Shown in pieces: positions 10,267-22,030 of a stretch of 64,000 nt of DNA. Below the pieces are notes generated by a model. It was not told where the DNA came from. It was given only the letters and a program-made list of their open reading frames with translations, and made no database searches. The DNA is from Ambrosia x helenae (Eukaryota > Streptophyta > Magnoliopsida > Asterales > Asteraceae). The stretch covers positions 1 through 64,000 of the forward strand of contig JAUTDX010000722.1 in assembly GCA_030844895.1 (NCBI GenBank), read 5' to 3'. The position numbers and the translations under genes are program-made. Within the stretch, counting starts at the first letter, position 1; each line of letters starts with the position of its first letter.

Positions 10267-13121
10267 TCTATGTTACCTTATTAAGGAGGAGAGATGTACA
10301 AAAAGGTAAAATCATATTCATTTTAAGATGGGAGTCTAAAGGCCTTTTTGGAAATCTCTAACTTTTACCCAATTTCTTCCCTTTATGCCCTTTAAGTACA
10401 ACCTTTAATGGTAATTGTACATATGTTTGATACACACCCTTGTAAAGATGTAACCCTGGTTCATGAATGAAACTCCAAAAATCAATGCTCGTTTGGAGTT
10501 CAAAGGTTGTAATCAAGGCATGTCAATAAATTCCCTTGTGGCTGCGCTTTCATTAATCCAATCACGTTTACTTACATCTTTACTCTTTACCATACCAATG
10601 GACATCATCTTTTAATTACTTTCAATTCACAATCCAGATACCTATTCAATTCGTAACCCCCAAGCATTCAATCAAAGAAACTTCCTTTAAGAATGAATCA
10701 CTTCGTAACCCCAGGCAAATGGTTCAATTAAAGACTTTTATATTAGACATTTATGTGAGCAATTCCCATCCTGGTTGAATCCCCCATTTTATACGATTCA
10801 GTCTGGTTCTGTCTTTATATACTGCAAATATGCAAATTGTTTACGCAATATAATGAGGTTAGTTGTTTATGTTCAGTTTCTTTTGTTATTTGTTGTTCCG
10901 GATGTTTGTATTTTGGATTATGGATTATCGATATCTTTTTTTATTGGTTTTTTGTTTCTTTGCCCCCTAATTCCAAATCAACAGGAACTATTGTAATATA
11001 TTCAGAAAAAAAAGTATACGTACCGCCTTTAGAAATAGGTTAAGGCAACGTTGGCCGAGGGGAGTGCCGAGGTCAAATTGTTAATTGTATTTCCTGTTGT
11101 CGCGGGTTCTTAAAAATAGATACATGTTGATGCAAGTAGTTATTTTTATGATGTTCATACCATCTATTGCAATACTGGTAAGTTGTGAGTTGAATTTGTT
11201 TTGATGCAGAAATGATCATTACCACAGTTAGTGACAAGATTTATTATGCTTTTATTTTCCAGTATGCTGTGGACTAATGTTCTTGGTTTTCTTGCTTTTG
11301 TTTTCAACTTGTTATAGGGCGACTCTTACTTGGACAGTTACATAAGCACCATCGGAGTTGCTAACTTGAAATACACATCTTGAAGTTTGACTTTTAACTT
11401 TTTCGGTGTCATTTTTTGTTAGAATATCCGTACGGTTGAGCAAGATGGCAAGACTATCAAGCTTCAAATAGTAAGTTTAAGCTACGTTTCTGTTCATAAT
11501 GATCTGGTTGCTTCATGTTGGATTTGATTTGTAGTCATACAAACTAAAGCTTTATTCTTATCAGGTTTTTTTTTCCAATATGTGATTTCTTATTGTTTCT
11601 TTTTCTGCTCTACTAATGCACAGTGGGACACTGCAGGTCAAATTTAAATACATAATATGTTTTTCATCTGAAGCAGGGATCTACCTGTCCATGACGAGAC
11701 ATTCGACATCCCAAAATATGGTTTTTGAATCACATATGCGCTTACTATGTGACCACCAACGTTATATGCAGCCTAAATGACCCAACCAAATAAAAAAAGA
11801 TGATGTTAGTGTTGAGTGTCGGTAATAACATGATCCTGAGCTGATCCAAGAATTGAGGTACTCGTATTTGGACCAACCGGATAGAAGCAAGTGGGCTCGA
11901 AATGAGACCATGTTAAAACGGGCATGACTTTTATGCGTCTGGAGTTACAGCCCTTATAACATGGTAAAAATGGCTTAATTTTTGGGGAAAACGCGTAAAT
12001 AATTCACATGTTTATTCAGTCATTTAATTTTAGTTTTAGGCTGTCAATTTTCATTTCCTAAGTTTAAAAGAAGAAAAAAAGAAAATATTTGATGCTTCCA
12101 CTCAATGTATAACATTAATAATGATAATAGTTGCAAGAAACAACTTAACATACACCACCTTTGCTTACCTTCAACAGTAGAAAACTCTTTATATTGTTTT
12201 GTGAGATTCCATATGCCAACAGCCTGTTTTATACAGAAGACAATGGAACATTAAATATCATGTATTAATAATAAACCAATCATATAACTTGATGATTGAA
12301 AATCTTACATGATCCTTCAAATGCCAAGTAGCTGCTTGTATGCTTTTGTTGTATTTTTATATATGCATTAATACCAAAATTATTATATGCATTTACTTTC
12401 ACATATCATTCTTTGTTTAATAATTAACAGATTGACATGTTCTTTCAATTAGTGTCCTAGACTTTTAGGCTTAATGCATCTTTTTATATGGGTCAAAATG
12501 AGTCACTTTTGCATGGGCTACAGATGGGTCAGGTTTGAGAGATTTAAAACACCATGTATTGATCTCAATCTGTTTTTTTAACATTTTTGTTAACCATCAT
12601 TTTGATTCTTCTATTAATTTAGTAAATGCTGTATATAATTTTTGAGTTTTCATCGATTTGGGATGGATCTCATTCAGTATAGTGTGTTAACAGATAACTT
12701 GAATGCCTTAACCATTGGAACATTCTCTTTTTGTCATACAAAGGATGAGTGTTTTATTATTATTAACATTACTATTAAATTTTAACAACTGTTTTTCATT
12801 AAAAAGTTGACACAAATATACCTACTATGTGATTGTTACTTGATTTTAGTGAATTTTTGTGCGAGACTTAGGCACCAAGTTGAGACACTAATGAAAGTTT
12901 AATGAATCATTATATTTTTATTTTAGTTAATGAGCTTACAACTTATGAGTAGCTCAAGAAACTCTTATTGAAGTTTGGCTCAATTTCATTAGTCTGAACC
13001 ATTAATTGGTTTTTTTTTCTCTCTTGATTCCCACACCGATTGCAGGATCGAATCGAAACCCCATTATACCGAATTCCTCATATTTAACGAACCCGCTGCA
13101 ACGCGCGGGCATTCCCACTAG
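10267..13121 (+). mobile_element. Non-autonomous Helitron with captured Rab gene fragment
   Basis: The 3' end is textbook. A GC hairpin at 13092-13109 (CCCGC, loop, GCGGG) is followed 8 bases later by CTAG (13118-13121), then T. The proposed 5' end begins TCTATGTTACCTTATTAAGG at 10267, preceded by A, which fits insertion between A and T and resembles the 5' end of the other Helitrons in this window. No Rep/helicase is present, so it depends on a partner in trans. It contains exons and introns of a Rab GTPase gene (11318-11642). The 3' end is solid and the 5' end is by motif only. Confidence 0.65.
11318..11642 (+). pseudogene. Rab1/RABD-type small GTPase gene fragment (3 exons)
   Basis: Exon a (from 11318, after an ATAG acceptor) encodes DSYLDSYISTIGV, the switch I region with the conserved threonine. 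Exon b (11423-11470) encodes IRTVEQDGKTIKLQI and is followed by a GTAAGT donor. Exon c (11624, after TACTAAT...CAG) encodes WDTAGQ, the DTAG motif of switch II, then similarity stops at 11642. The order, spacing and splice sites match plant Rab1/RABD genes, which act in ER-to-Golgi vesicle traffic. The P-loop exon before and everything after WDTAGQ are missing, and the end of exon a has drifted. It is therefore a captured fragment and not a gene. Confidence 0.82.
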
Positions 13122-14148
13122 TATAATACAGGGTATGATCTAATACACAATGAAAGAAAAATAAGAAGCCATAGGAATGGTATCAAACGGACTCTGATTG
13201 AACTCATTCAAGCGGCATTGGAACCGTCTCACCGAAATCTACGATCTTAGTTTTTAGGTTTTCGTTATTTTTTATTTTTAGCTTGTGGTTTTAGAATTTA
13301 CGTTATACCCTTGTGTCTTTTATATAGCATTGTGTCTTTTCTTATTTTTATCATTGTGTCATTTTTGCGATTCATTATGTCTTTTTTCTTTAGCATTGTG
13401 TTATATTTTGTGGCTCATTGTGCTACATTTCGTGATCTATTATGGTTTTTATATTATTCTCACTTTTCTTATTTTTTTAAACACTGTGTAAGATAACTTG
13501 ACCCTATGTAATATTATGATTTTGTTATTTTCTTGTTATAAAGTTAGTCCTTGTTTAAAAAATAATTTATATAGTTCTTTTTTGCCTAAGGGCCTTTTAT
13601 TTTGGTTTGTACAAGACACTTAAATCCTCAGGACCAGCACTGCAGTTAGTTATAAAATTATATACCATATTGTTTTATTTGTATAAAAAGCCATAAGTAA
13701 AATGATATATAAAAAATGAACTTATTCATGTTTCACTCATATATCCTACATCACCCAATATACCTGTAACACTCCTTTGAGTGGCAAAGATACCATCGAT
13801 GGCAAGCTTTTAGTTTTCAACATGTTATTTAACAAGACTTAAAGAAAATTTTATAATAAAACTTAATTCTTTTATAAATGTTTCTTCTTTACAAATTTTA
13901 TAATAAAACTAACAAGCGTTTTATTATTTTTCCAATGAGTAAAACTAACGAGCGTTTTATTATTTTTCCAACAAGTACCATAGAAACAAGCATACATAAA
14001 ACACTCGTTAGTTTGGTGTTAAATTTTTTTTTAAAAAAAAAATCTCGTATATAAAAGTTATTAACGTTTAGAAATTTTGAGGGGAAACGTGAGAGAGAAA
14101 AAGACTTTTAAAAGGAAATAAACACCTAGTGTTACGTGACACATCTAA
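13122..14148. other. AT-rich intergenic with short tandem duplication
   Basis: No gene. A 37-bp unit with GCGTTTTATTATTTTTCCAA is repeated at about 13905-13941 and 13942-13978. Part of it recurs inverted near 14000 (ACACTCGTTAGTTT). The hydrophobic frames at 13285-13496 are low-complexity T-rich sequence. Confidence 0.5.
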
Positions 14149-14460
14149 GGGGGGACGGGGCGCTACCGGATTTGGTCACGGGTACCCCAGTACCAGCACG
14201 GTAACACTGCCGCCACCAGTGCTGGTAGGGTCCCGTGAACCAATTTATGGTTATATCTAACGGGCTGGTACCCGTGATTTTTCTCTTTCTCTTTCCTCTT
14301 TGTCTCTATCTCTCTCTCATTGATTGTGAGTAAATAATCAGTGAAGCATTGCCTCTAAAAAAATGTTTGAGTGAAAGAAATCAGTGAAGTGATGTGGAAG
14401 TGTAGGATTGGTTGAAATCAGTAAAGTTGAAAAAACTCACGGGTAGTGCCCCGTTCCCCC
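14149..14460. mobile_element. MITE with TAA target duplication (PIF/Harbinger-like)
   Basis: 312 bp with terminal inverted repeats GGGGGGACGGGGC and its near-complement GCCCCGTTCCCCC, extending inward to the CTACC/GGTAG pair. TAA lies on both sides (14146-14148 and 14461-14463). A 3-bp TAA duplication is typical of PIF/Harbinger MITEs. No coding capacity. Confidence 0.75.
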
Positions 14461-14463
14461 TAA

Positions 14464-16444
14464 GGAAGGAGGATGATCTCATTAAAAGTCGTATTAAAAT
14501 TCTTTATTCGTTCAACATAACATGTACGTTAAAAAAAATGAAAATCAAGTTAAAAAAAGGACGGGATGCGTTCTAATGTTAAATAGAAAAAACTCTAAAA
14601 GAAACTACAAGTCGACACTATAATCTTGTAAATAAACGTATGTTTATTATTAATAGAATGCTAAAAAAAAAGGAAAACAAAAGATGAAAGATGAAAGAGT
14701 TAGATGTAAATTTATAATGATTAAACAAAAAAATGAGATAAGCATGACATCACATGGGTGTGTAGAATCTGATGCTGAGGTAAGCATGACCTCACATGGT
14801 GTATTAATCCGAGATCCCCTTTACAATGAGTTTGAAATCTTAACATTGCACTAAAATGTATAGAGATTGTTTCAAAAAGGTACAAAGAAATACTAACTAA
14901 GATTGTACCTTCAATAGGGAATTTGAAAATCTGCCTCATCCCGATTTTTGTTTTACTGACTTGACTAACTCAATTGCCACCTGGTCCGTCTGACGGCCGT
15001 TGTCACCGACGGCCCACCTTGTTGAAGCAACCCTACAACAATAATTAACCATATCATAAAAATATGAATTTTAAGTAAAACACTTCGGGAAAATAAACAA
15101 CATACCTCTGGTTTGATAGAAAATACCGTGTACGATTCTGAATCATCAACAACAATTTGGGGCAAAACTTCCTGGTTACGAATTCATATATTATCTACAT
15201 CATCACGTACTGGCCGAAGGTATGTGACGACGATTAGGCGGTTAGGGATGTATGAGTGATCGTAAAGAGAAAAGGAGTAGAGAGAGATTGCATAGAGAGG
15301 GAGAGAGATCAGAGAGAGAGAGCGAGGTGGGGGTCAGAAGATAGGGTCTTCTTTGTGGATGTGTGTTGACAATAGAGAGAGATGGATACAGGTGTTGGTG
15401 ATCAGATACACGTGTAAGAGGATGGCCATTTTATAGAGTGGTTCAATTAAAAAAAACACATACCAAGAGTACAGCCATTTAAGCCAAGGTACAAACAACT
15501 AATACACAAAACACACCTTAAGCATATGGTACAACACCTTATTGCATGACAACTTTGGTAATTAAAAGTATTTAAATGAGAGAAATCAAAAGACGCAAGA
15601 GTGTTACGGTTCATGCAAAGTATATTTTCTCTCTCTTGCACTTCTCTAATTTTTAAATATTAATAACTCTTTCATACAATGTTATTAAAAAACAATTGCA
15701 CTATAAAAATGGGTTTTTTTCCCTTATATAAGTATATTATTACTGTAGTTTAGAAAGAAAAAAATTCTAAAATTTCAGATGCATTAAACGCAATGACAAC
15801 ACAACACACTATAACGCAATGAACATAAATTAAAACACAGATGTGCAAATTAAAAAGTGAATGAGCATCAAATTGAATGATAGATTCATTACATAATTGT
15901 TTTACTATGTTTTTTAAAATAACATAATTATTACTTTGTACCTGATTATAGAGTTATTTCATTGTATTTTTTAAAACACAATTGTGAAGCACAATTCAAA
16001 ACTATATTCTTAAAAAATACGGTTCTCAGTTATAAAACAAAATTCAAACACGCAATGAACTAGGTGTGTTATTAGCAATTGGGAGATTAACCATAATTAT
16101 CAAAATGACACAAAGGTGTGATTCTGGTAAATTGTGAGGAGCCTAGCAAACATCGGCGGTTAAGTTCACACCGAATTGTATGTTTGCAAAAAAAAAACAA
16201 ATAAATCTGTTTTAACCTGATTTTTTTATTTCATACAATGATGTTTTAGAGTAATGCAACTTACGCGCTTGTAATGAGGTTGGATTGTGTCTCGAATTAT
16301 ACTTGTCAAGCAAGGATTGTCGAAGTGGGAGAACGACAAACCTTCTTGAATCATGAACTTCGCCATTCGGTCTTGACATTGTTAAAGTCGTAAAGAAAAA
16401 TCCCACCTTGAATATCCACCAAAGTTTGACTACTATCCACCTGA
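14464..16444. other. AT-rich intergenic, GA microsatellite
   Basis: No gene recognised. A purine (GA)-rich run lies at 15279-15324. On the minus strand 15165-14965 there is a frame with a possible GT...AG intron (GTATGT...TTGTTGTAG), but the peptide matches nothing I know. Confidence 0.45.
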
Positions 16445-16705
16445 TTAGCTTTTACCGTCTTGCAATATTTCGTTGTTATGATTTCTCAAGATGTAGTTTG
16501 CGTTTGGTTGGAAACGCTGACCACACCTTGTACAACATGTCTTTTGAGTGCCATTCAACATTAGACATAAGTCAAAAACACCGTTTTTCCTCACCAAAAA
16601 GATCTTGGTTCGTATTGTCTCAAGAATTCGAACAACATTTGGTTCGTTTGAGGAACCGGAAATAGATGGTTGTGATGAAGCCCTAAAATGTAGTAAAAAT
16701 AGCAA
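16445..16705 (-). pseudogene. BED-like zinc-finger fragment
   Basis: An 86-codon minus-strand frame contains CCTRCGQRFQPNANYILRNH, which has the C-x2-C...H layout of BED-type fingers found at the N terminus of hAT transposases. It is preceded by FDLCLMLNG. There is no transposase catalytic domain nearby. It could be a transposon fragment or a chance frame. Confidence 0.3.
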
Positions 16706-17881
16706 ACAAGCAAAGCGAACACAAAAACGAGTATGTTTTTGCCTTTTTTAGTGTTAAGATCAAACCAAAACATCTAAAGCTTATTTATACTAAGGGTGGT
16801 AAAATGGTGATTTCTAAACAAAGACACGGTCAAATAACGGTTGGAATCAAGCCCAACAAGTAGTTTCCAATGTCTATAATTCAAACGATCAAAACCAGTT
16901 TGGGACCGCTTTTTCACAAACCGGTTCGGGCCCGACGCAAGCAAAAACGGGTACGGGTCAGGTTCAAAAAGAAAAGAGGGGGACCGGTCAAGGACTGCCG
17001 GTGTGAAATATGAACTAAACCCGGTTCGGTATATACCGGTTCAGGCCGGGTCTGTTTTACCAAGTCAGGTCCTGAAACTATTTTTTTTTGTTCACCTCAA
17101 CGATTTTTAGGTTCTTAATAAAAACATTTCTAGTCAAATTTCCCATTTAAGCCCAATTTAAATAACCAAAACCATTAAGCCCAGTCAATTAAACAAAATT
17201 AATTGATTGGTCCAAGACGAAACATGTAACAAAACCCAAAATCAATAAGCACACAAAATGTTATATATTAACAATGTATTTAACATTTTGATTATAAAAT
17301 CAAACTCAATAAGCACACCATATCTTTTTAAATTAAACGCGCAAGCATGCATTCCTAAATCTCCTAACTCGTTTGCTAAATAATAAGATTAGCTTAATCG
17401 ATAAATTAATCCAACACCATCAAAATCTATTGATAGCACTAAAATAACCAATAGTATGACATGTCAAATTTATGGCAAACCTAAACAAGCATGCACTCTA
17501 GGTGTTTTCTGCCATGGGGGACTCCACGTAAGCATTGTCCCTTCTAATCAAAAAATTGTGTAATGGTTTCACCCATTTCACATGCTTTCAATCATTACTC
17601 ATATATACACATATAACACAAGGGTGTTTTCTAAATAATGATTAGAAGTGTATTGAGCCATTTGATGAATTAACGGATGGTTAAGATTGAACAATGGAAA
17701 ATTGTAATTAATGTTTTAATTTTAATTGATTGATTTAACCATGCAGGAGTATCATCATAAAATCGGTGTGTTCTAAATTCAAAAACCCACATGTAACGCA
17801 CATATAATTTCCCCATGTCTTTTTAAAACGCCAATACCTTTTTATACATTATTATTATTATTTTTAAAAATAAACCATAAT
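16706..17881. other. Intergenic, no gene
   Basis: A GC-richer patch with repeated ACCGGTTC/GGTTCGG motifs at about 16890-17050 stands out. Nothing else is recognised. Confidence 0.45.
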
Positions 17882-17894
17882 AATGAGCGTTCTT

Positions 17895-17998
17895 TTTTTT
17901 TTGAACGGCAAATTTCTACTCCTTGTGGGACTTGAACCCATGACCATCCCCTTAAGTGTTTCTAGAAGTTTTACTTCTACCATTGGGCCACCAACCCC
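17895..17998 (-). mobile_element. tRNA-derived SINE with 13-bp target duplication
   Basis: On the minus strand it begins GGGGTTGGTGGCCCAATGG (A-box-like) and contains GGGTTCAAGTCCC (B-box-like, RNA polymerase III promoter). It ends GTAGAAATTTGCCGTTC followed by an A tract. The site is flanked by AATGAGCGTTCTT at 17882-17894 and 17999-18011, a perfect 13-bp duplication expected of LINE-driven retroposition. Length about 100 bp, short for a plant SINE. Confidence 0.8.
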
Positions 17999-18011
17999 AA
18001 TGAGCGTTCTT

Positions 18012-18979
18012 ACCTTTAATATGAGCAACATATATATATCATCACCATCTAGAAAAAATATTGATGTCAATCAAAAAGACCACCATGCATAAATGTCTAT
18101 ATACGACCGAAAAAGCAATCCCCGTGACCACTTCATAACTCCGCCCCTGGTTACGGTTGAGTTAATTAAACTCATAATTAATTAAATTATAAAAGTAGCA
18201 AAACTTTTTGACTCAGAATATAGTTGCAGATAATTTAATTGCAATTTATGTGAAAAAAAAATATACAGAAGTTAAGGCCCAATGATGTTTGATGTTGGAA
18301 GAAAAATATCTTATATCAAAATAAATGATACAACCTCGATCAATAATGAATTTATCTGAGCATGAATAGGAGAAACCAACATTAGATCAATAATAACTTT
18401 TTTTTAAAAATTGATTTTTAATTGTACCACCTTAAAAGAAAGCTTATGCGATAATCCTTGATCATATTTGTTTACATATTGATTTCTATTATTTCTGAAC
18501 AATGAAAAAGACATACAACAATCAGGGAAATATTTTGATGGATGACAATATAATGAATAATCATTTTGATAAATGTTATGATAACATGATGATGATGATG
18601 ATGATGATTTTGATCATCATAAAATTGCTATGACAGCAACAATGATTATCATTATGGTTATTACATGATGATGAATATCTATTAAAATAAAAATAACGAA
18701 AAATAAACGATAGTCCATTAACGTAGAGAAGGCCTTGCTGTATTTGGGTCCATAGGCCACAAACTTCAGCTGGGCGCCATGTGACTTGCCTGGCCTACTT
18801 GCATCTCAACTCTCAAGTTTTATCTTTTTATGAGTGAAAAAAAAATCGATCAATAAACCACCAAATTTCAATAGATTGGTTCGTTAACTTAACTAATTTC
18901 ATTTAAGTTAATTTGATTTTCCTGCATTCATATCTCATCCACTAACAACTCTCCTAGTCTTTAAAATTTTAAAAAAAAA
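18012..18979. other. AT-rich intergenic, ATG/GAT microsatellite
   Basis: A (GAT)n run at about 18584-18606 and no gene. Confidence 0.5.
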
Positions 18980-19154
18980 GAGAGAATTACTATTTGCGTC
19001 TCTGTGTTATAGTGGTTTTAACTACTTGAATCCAAAGTTGAAAACTTTAACTACTTGCGTCCCTATCTGAAATTAACTAACACCTTGAGTCCAAATTTCT
19101 AACTCTGTTAACTAAAACCACTATAACACTGAGACGCAAATAGTAATTTTCTCT
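18980..19154. repeat. Fold-back repeat (MITE-like)
   Basis: 175 bp whose ends are inverted copies for about 43 bases: GAGAGAATTACTATTTGCGT at the left and the complement, ACGCAAATAGTAATTTTCTC, at the right, including TTATAGTGGTTTTAACTA and its partner. Flanks are A-rich, so the target duplication is unclear. A partial copy of the left end (GAGAGAATTACTATA) restarts at about 19174 and is where the next MITE inserted. Confidence 0.7.
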
Positions 19155-19203
19155 TAAAAAATATTAAAAACTTGAGAGAATTACTATATTTATGCGGTAT
19201 CTT

Positions 19204-19419
19204 CAGAGGCGGAGCCAGGATTTCATGATAAGGGGGGCTTAGATTATTGGAGTGAGCGTTAAGGGGGGCTTGATACAATTTTATTGAATTTTAACCTTAA
19301 AAACAGGGGGGCTTGATACAATTTTATCAAATTTTTACCTTAAAAACTTAACAAATTTGGGCCATTTGGGGGGGGGGGGGGGGCTTGATACCCCCAGTCC
19401 CCCCCTAACTCCGCCTCTG
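19204..19419. mobile_element. hAT-type MITE, perfect 8-bp target duplication
   Basis: Terminal inverted repeats CAGAGGCGGAG and CTCCGCCTCTG, flanked by GGTATCTT at 19196-19203 and again at 19420-19427. An 8-bp duplication and a CAG...CTG end are hallmarks of hAT elements. The 216-bp body holds a direct repeat around GGGGGGCTTGATACAATTTT and a long G run (about 19369-19383). No coding sequence. Confidence 0.88.
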
Positions 19420-19427
19420 GGTATCTT

Positions 19428-20425
19428 ACGGGTTGAACTTACTAATTATTTTTGCTGTTGTTAATGCTAATATTTTCATAACTAAAACCAGAAGGTAGTG
19501 AAATGAATTTTGTCTTTGCCTTTTATTAACTTACTCGTGGCAAGAAAATAATGATATTTAATGTGAATGGTGACTTCGAGAGGTTCTCCCCCATCTTCTC
19601 GACTGTATCTCTCTCTCTCTCTTCTATTGGTCGGGTCCGGGAAGTGAAGGCAGTCTAGGGGCGGACCTATAGTAGAAGTAGGTGATGCGCCCGCTGCTCC
19701 TGAAACGTGCGCGCGTAGTGGAAAATTTTTTTTTTTACGATTTTTCAAAAACGTTACTACTGAAATAAAATTTACGTTGCTACTAAATGAAATTATACGT
19801 TACCACGTTACATTACTCGAAAAAATATTTACCGAACTCGACTAATGATAACCCCCAAAAAATAAACTAATCTAATTAACTTTATTATTTATACTTATCC
19901 TACAATACTAAAAGCCCACCATTATTTATCTATCATCTATTTAACATTTTAACCCAACTACCCAAGCCCACCTCACTCCCTAACCCAAATCCAACCACAA
20001 AGCCCACCATTATTTATCTATCATTCACAAAAAAAAAAAAAAAGACAGCAACACATCGAGCAGAATTGGAGAGAACCAACCCAAACCCTAACCCCAGCCC
20101 TTCCCGTGCCACCCCTCTGCTGATGTAGTGTTGCCGCTGCTGGCTGCTGTTGTAAGTTTTTTTTTATTTAATTCAAGATTACATGTGTTAATTAGCTTTA
20201 TTATTTATACTTAGTTAGTATTAGAATATACATCTAGTTAATTAGTTATTGTAGGATAGTTGAAATGTTGAATTGCTTTATGTGTTAACTTTTTTATTTA
20301 TACTTAGTATTAGAATATACATAGTTAATTAGTTATTATAAGATAGTTGAATATTGAATTGATTATGTGTTTTTTGGGAATTAACTTGAATACTTGATTA
20401 ATTGATTAGGTTTGCTATTATAAAT
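19428..20425. other. Spacer and possible 5' flank of hAT transposase
   Basis: At 19657 the sequence TAGGGGCGGACCTA looks like one end of a hAT element, but I find no matching end after the transposase. Otherwise AT-rich, with a CT repeat at about 19610-19623 and two related A/T-rich blocks at about 20190-20255 and 20280-20350. Confidence 0.4.
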
Positions 20426-21430
20426 ATGAAACCACGTTCTAACACTAAATAAGCACTTATTAGCAATTTGTTTAAAAGAAAAGCCCCCGAAAATTCTGAA
20501 ATTGGTTCAAGTAATTCTCCAAATATTGAAAATAAGGACGTGAATAATGATGTTGCTAATAAGGATAACGAAATGCAAACAGATGATGATGTTGCTACAA
20601 CTTCAATTCCAGTTGTTCCTAATCCTTCGGCTTCATCCGCGAGGTCATATATAGATTTCAATGATCTTCCTTCAGATCCCGCTGATAGACCACCCATTTC
20701 TAGCTATCACCCTAATCAAATAGATGACATAAGAAGAGTATATCTTGTGAAAGGCTTTTCAACCACGAGGTCATGAATTTAAATGGACACAATATGGTAA
20801 TTAACGGAGACGGTTCAACATAAAATGGTTTGAAAAGTATGATTGGTTAGAGTATAACCCTAAAAAAGATAAAGAATATTGCTTACATTGCAAATTCAAG
20901 AACTTGGAAGTCGATTTAGTGAGCTATCAACTACTTTGATACAAAATATGTCGGGTTTAAATCCTTGTGATTCGTTTTCTAAGTTTGACATACCTAAGAT
21001 CCTAACATTTTGTGAGATGTATCTGAATGATTTTAGTGAAGATGAAAGAGGATGTCTTTCGGGTGATCTTTCGGTATTTTATCACACATTAAGGGAAGAT
21101 GATAAATTTGCAAAACTAAATGGAATGTATGATCTTGCTCGTGTAATGGTGGAAACCGGAAAACATAAAACTTTTCCTTTGATTTATCGGGTGTTAAAGT
21201 TAGCATTAGTTTTGCCGGTTGCAACCGGAACCGTATAGAGGTGTTTTTCTAAGATGAAGCTTATCAAGACGGATTTACGCAATAGAATGGGTGATGACTA
21301 TTTGAACAATGCTTTGATTTGCGCGGTTGAAAGAGACACTTTTAATAAAGTAAAAAAAGATGACGTAATGACTCGATTTCAAGAACCGAAAAGGCGAAAT
21401 CTATTAGATACGTGTCTAACATTATCTATT
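20426..21430 (+). pseudogene. hAT transposase with catalytic core deleted
   Basis: The N-terminal part starts at ATG 20426 and hits TAA at codon 9, then an acidic Ser/Asn-rich region (20468-20776). A TTF-type zinc finger module follows (WFEKYDWLEYNPKKDKEYC, then LHC near 20885). Directly after it the sequence becomes the C-terminal region: IQELGSRFSELST, CDSFSKFDI, and from about 21180 the hAT dimerisation motif LVLPVATGT, a stop, then RCFSKMKLIKTDLRNRMGD. The whole RNase-H-like catalytic core between them is absent, so this is a deletion derivative. Similar full-length plant proteins are named TTF-type or ZMYM1-like. Several frame breaks. Confidence 0.82.
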
Positions 21431-21806
21431 ATCATGTTGTTATCTTTATTTCCTTTACATTGTATGAAACTATGGAAAAAAAAATCTTTAAACGTTGCTA
21501 CTCAAAATTAGTTCTAAATCCGGCACCGAAAGGCACCATCCCCTTGATAGAAATGGAGATGATGTGGATCCTTGCGGAGGATGAGGATGATCGGGAAAGA
21601 TGATACTATACCGCACATATTATTTTGGATAAATACGAAAATATGAAAGATATATGAGGGGGGTCGAGGTATGAAGGAAGCAAGCAAGTTGATAATTAAA
21701 TGGGGGACCACATGATCGCACGTGCATTCACCAAAGTCTGGCTTTTGTAGATGGCAACGGCCGTACTATCTGTAAAGTAGTATTCCTACTTAAATTTTAA
21801 CATCCT
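21431..21806. other. Spacer after hAT remnant
   Basis: Frames here look like drifted transposon 3' sequence. Nothing else is recognised. Confidence 0.4.
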
Positions 21807-21969
21807 ATATATCATGAGAAAGTATAGGATACAAAGTATCCTTAACATACAAAGTGTAAGAAGGCACCACAACTTGACAAGTGTAAACCCTAGTTAACTC
21901 TAACTAACCCAATTTTGGTTGATTAAAAGGGTAAAAGGTAATGGTTCTTTCAGATCGTTCATTAACCAC

Positions 21970-22030
21970 TGCCACCACCACAACCACCACCACCACCACC
22001 ACCACCACCACCGTCGCCGCCGCTGCCGCT
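21970..22030. repeat. (CCA)n/(CCG)n microsatellite
   Basis: About 16 near-uninterrupted CCA-type triplets followed by GCCGCCGCTGCC. In the plus frame it encodes a polyhistidine tract. It lies inside the MULE. Confidence 0.9.

Noticed and set aside
13285..13496. Two overlapping hydrophobic ORFs as small membrane proteins
   Set aside because: T-rich low-complexity sequence without promoter, splice or family signals.
17895..17998. Minus-strand tRNA gene
   Set aside because: A- and B-box-like motifs are present, but there is no cloverleaf. The A tail and 13-bp duplication identify a SINE.
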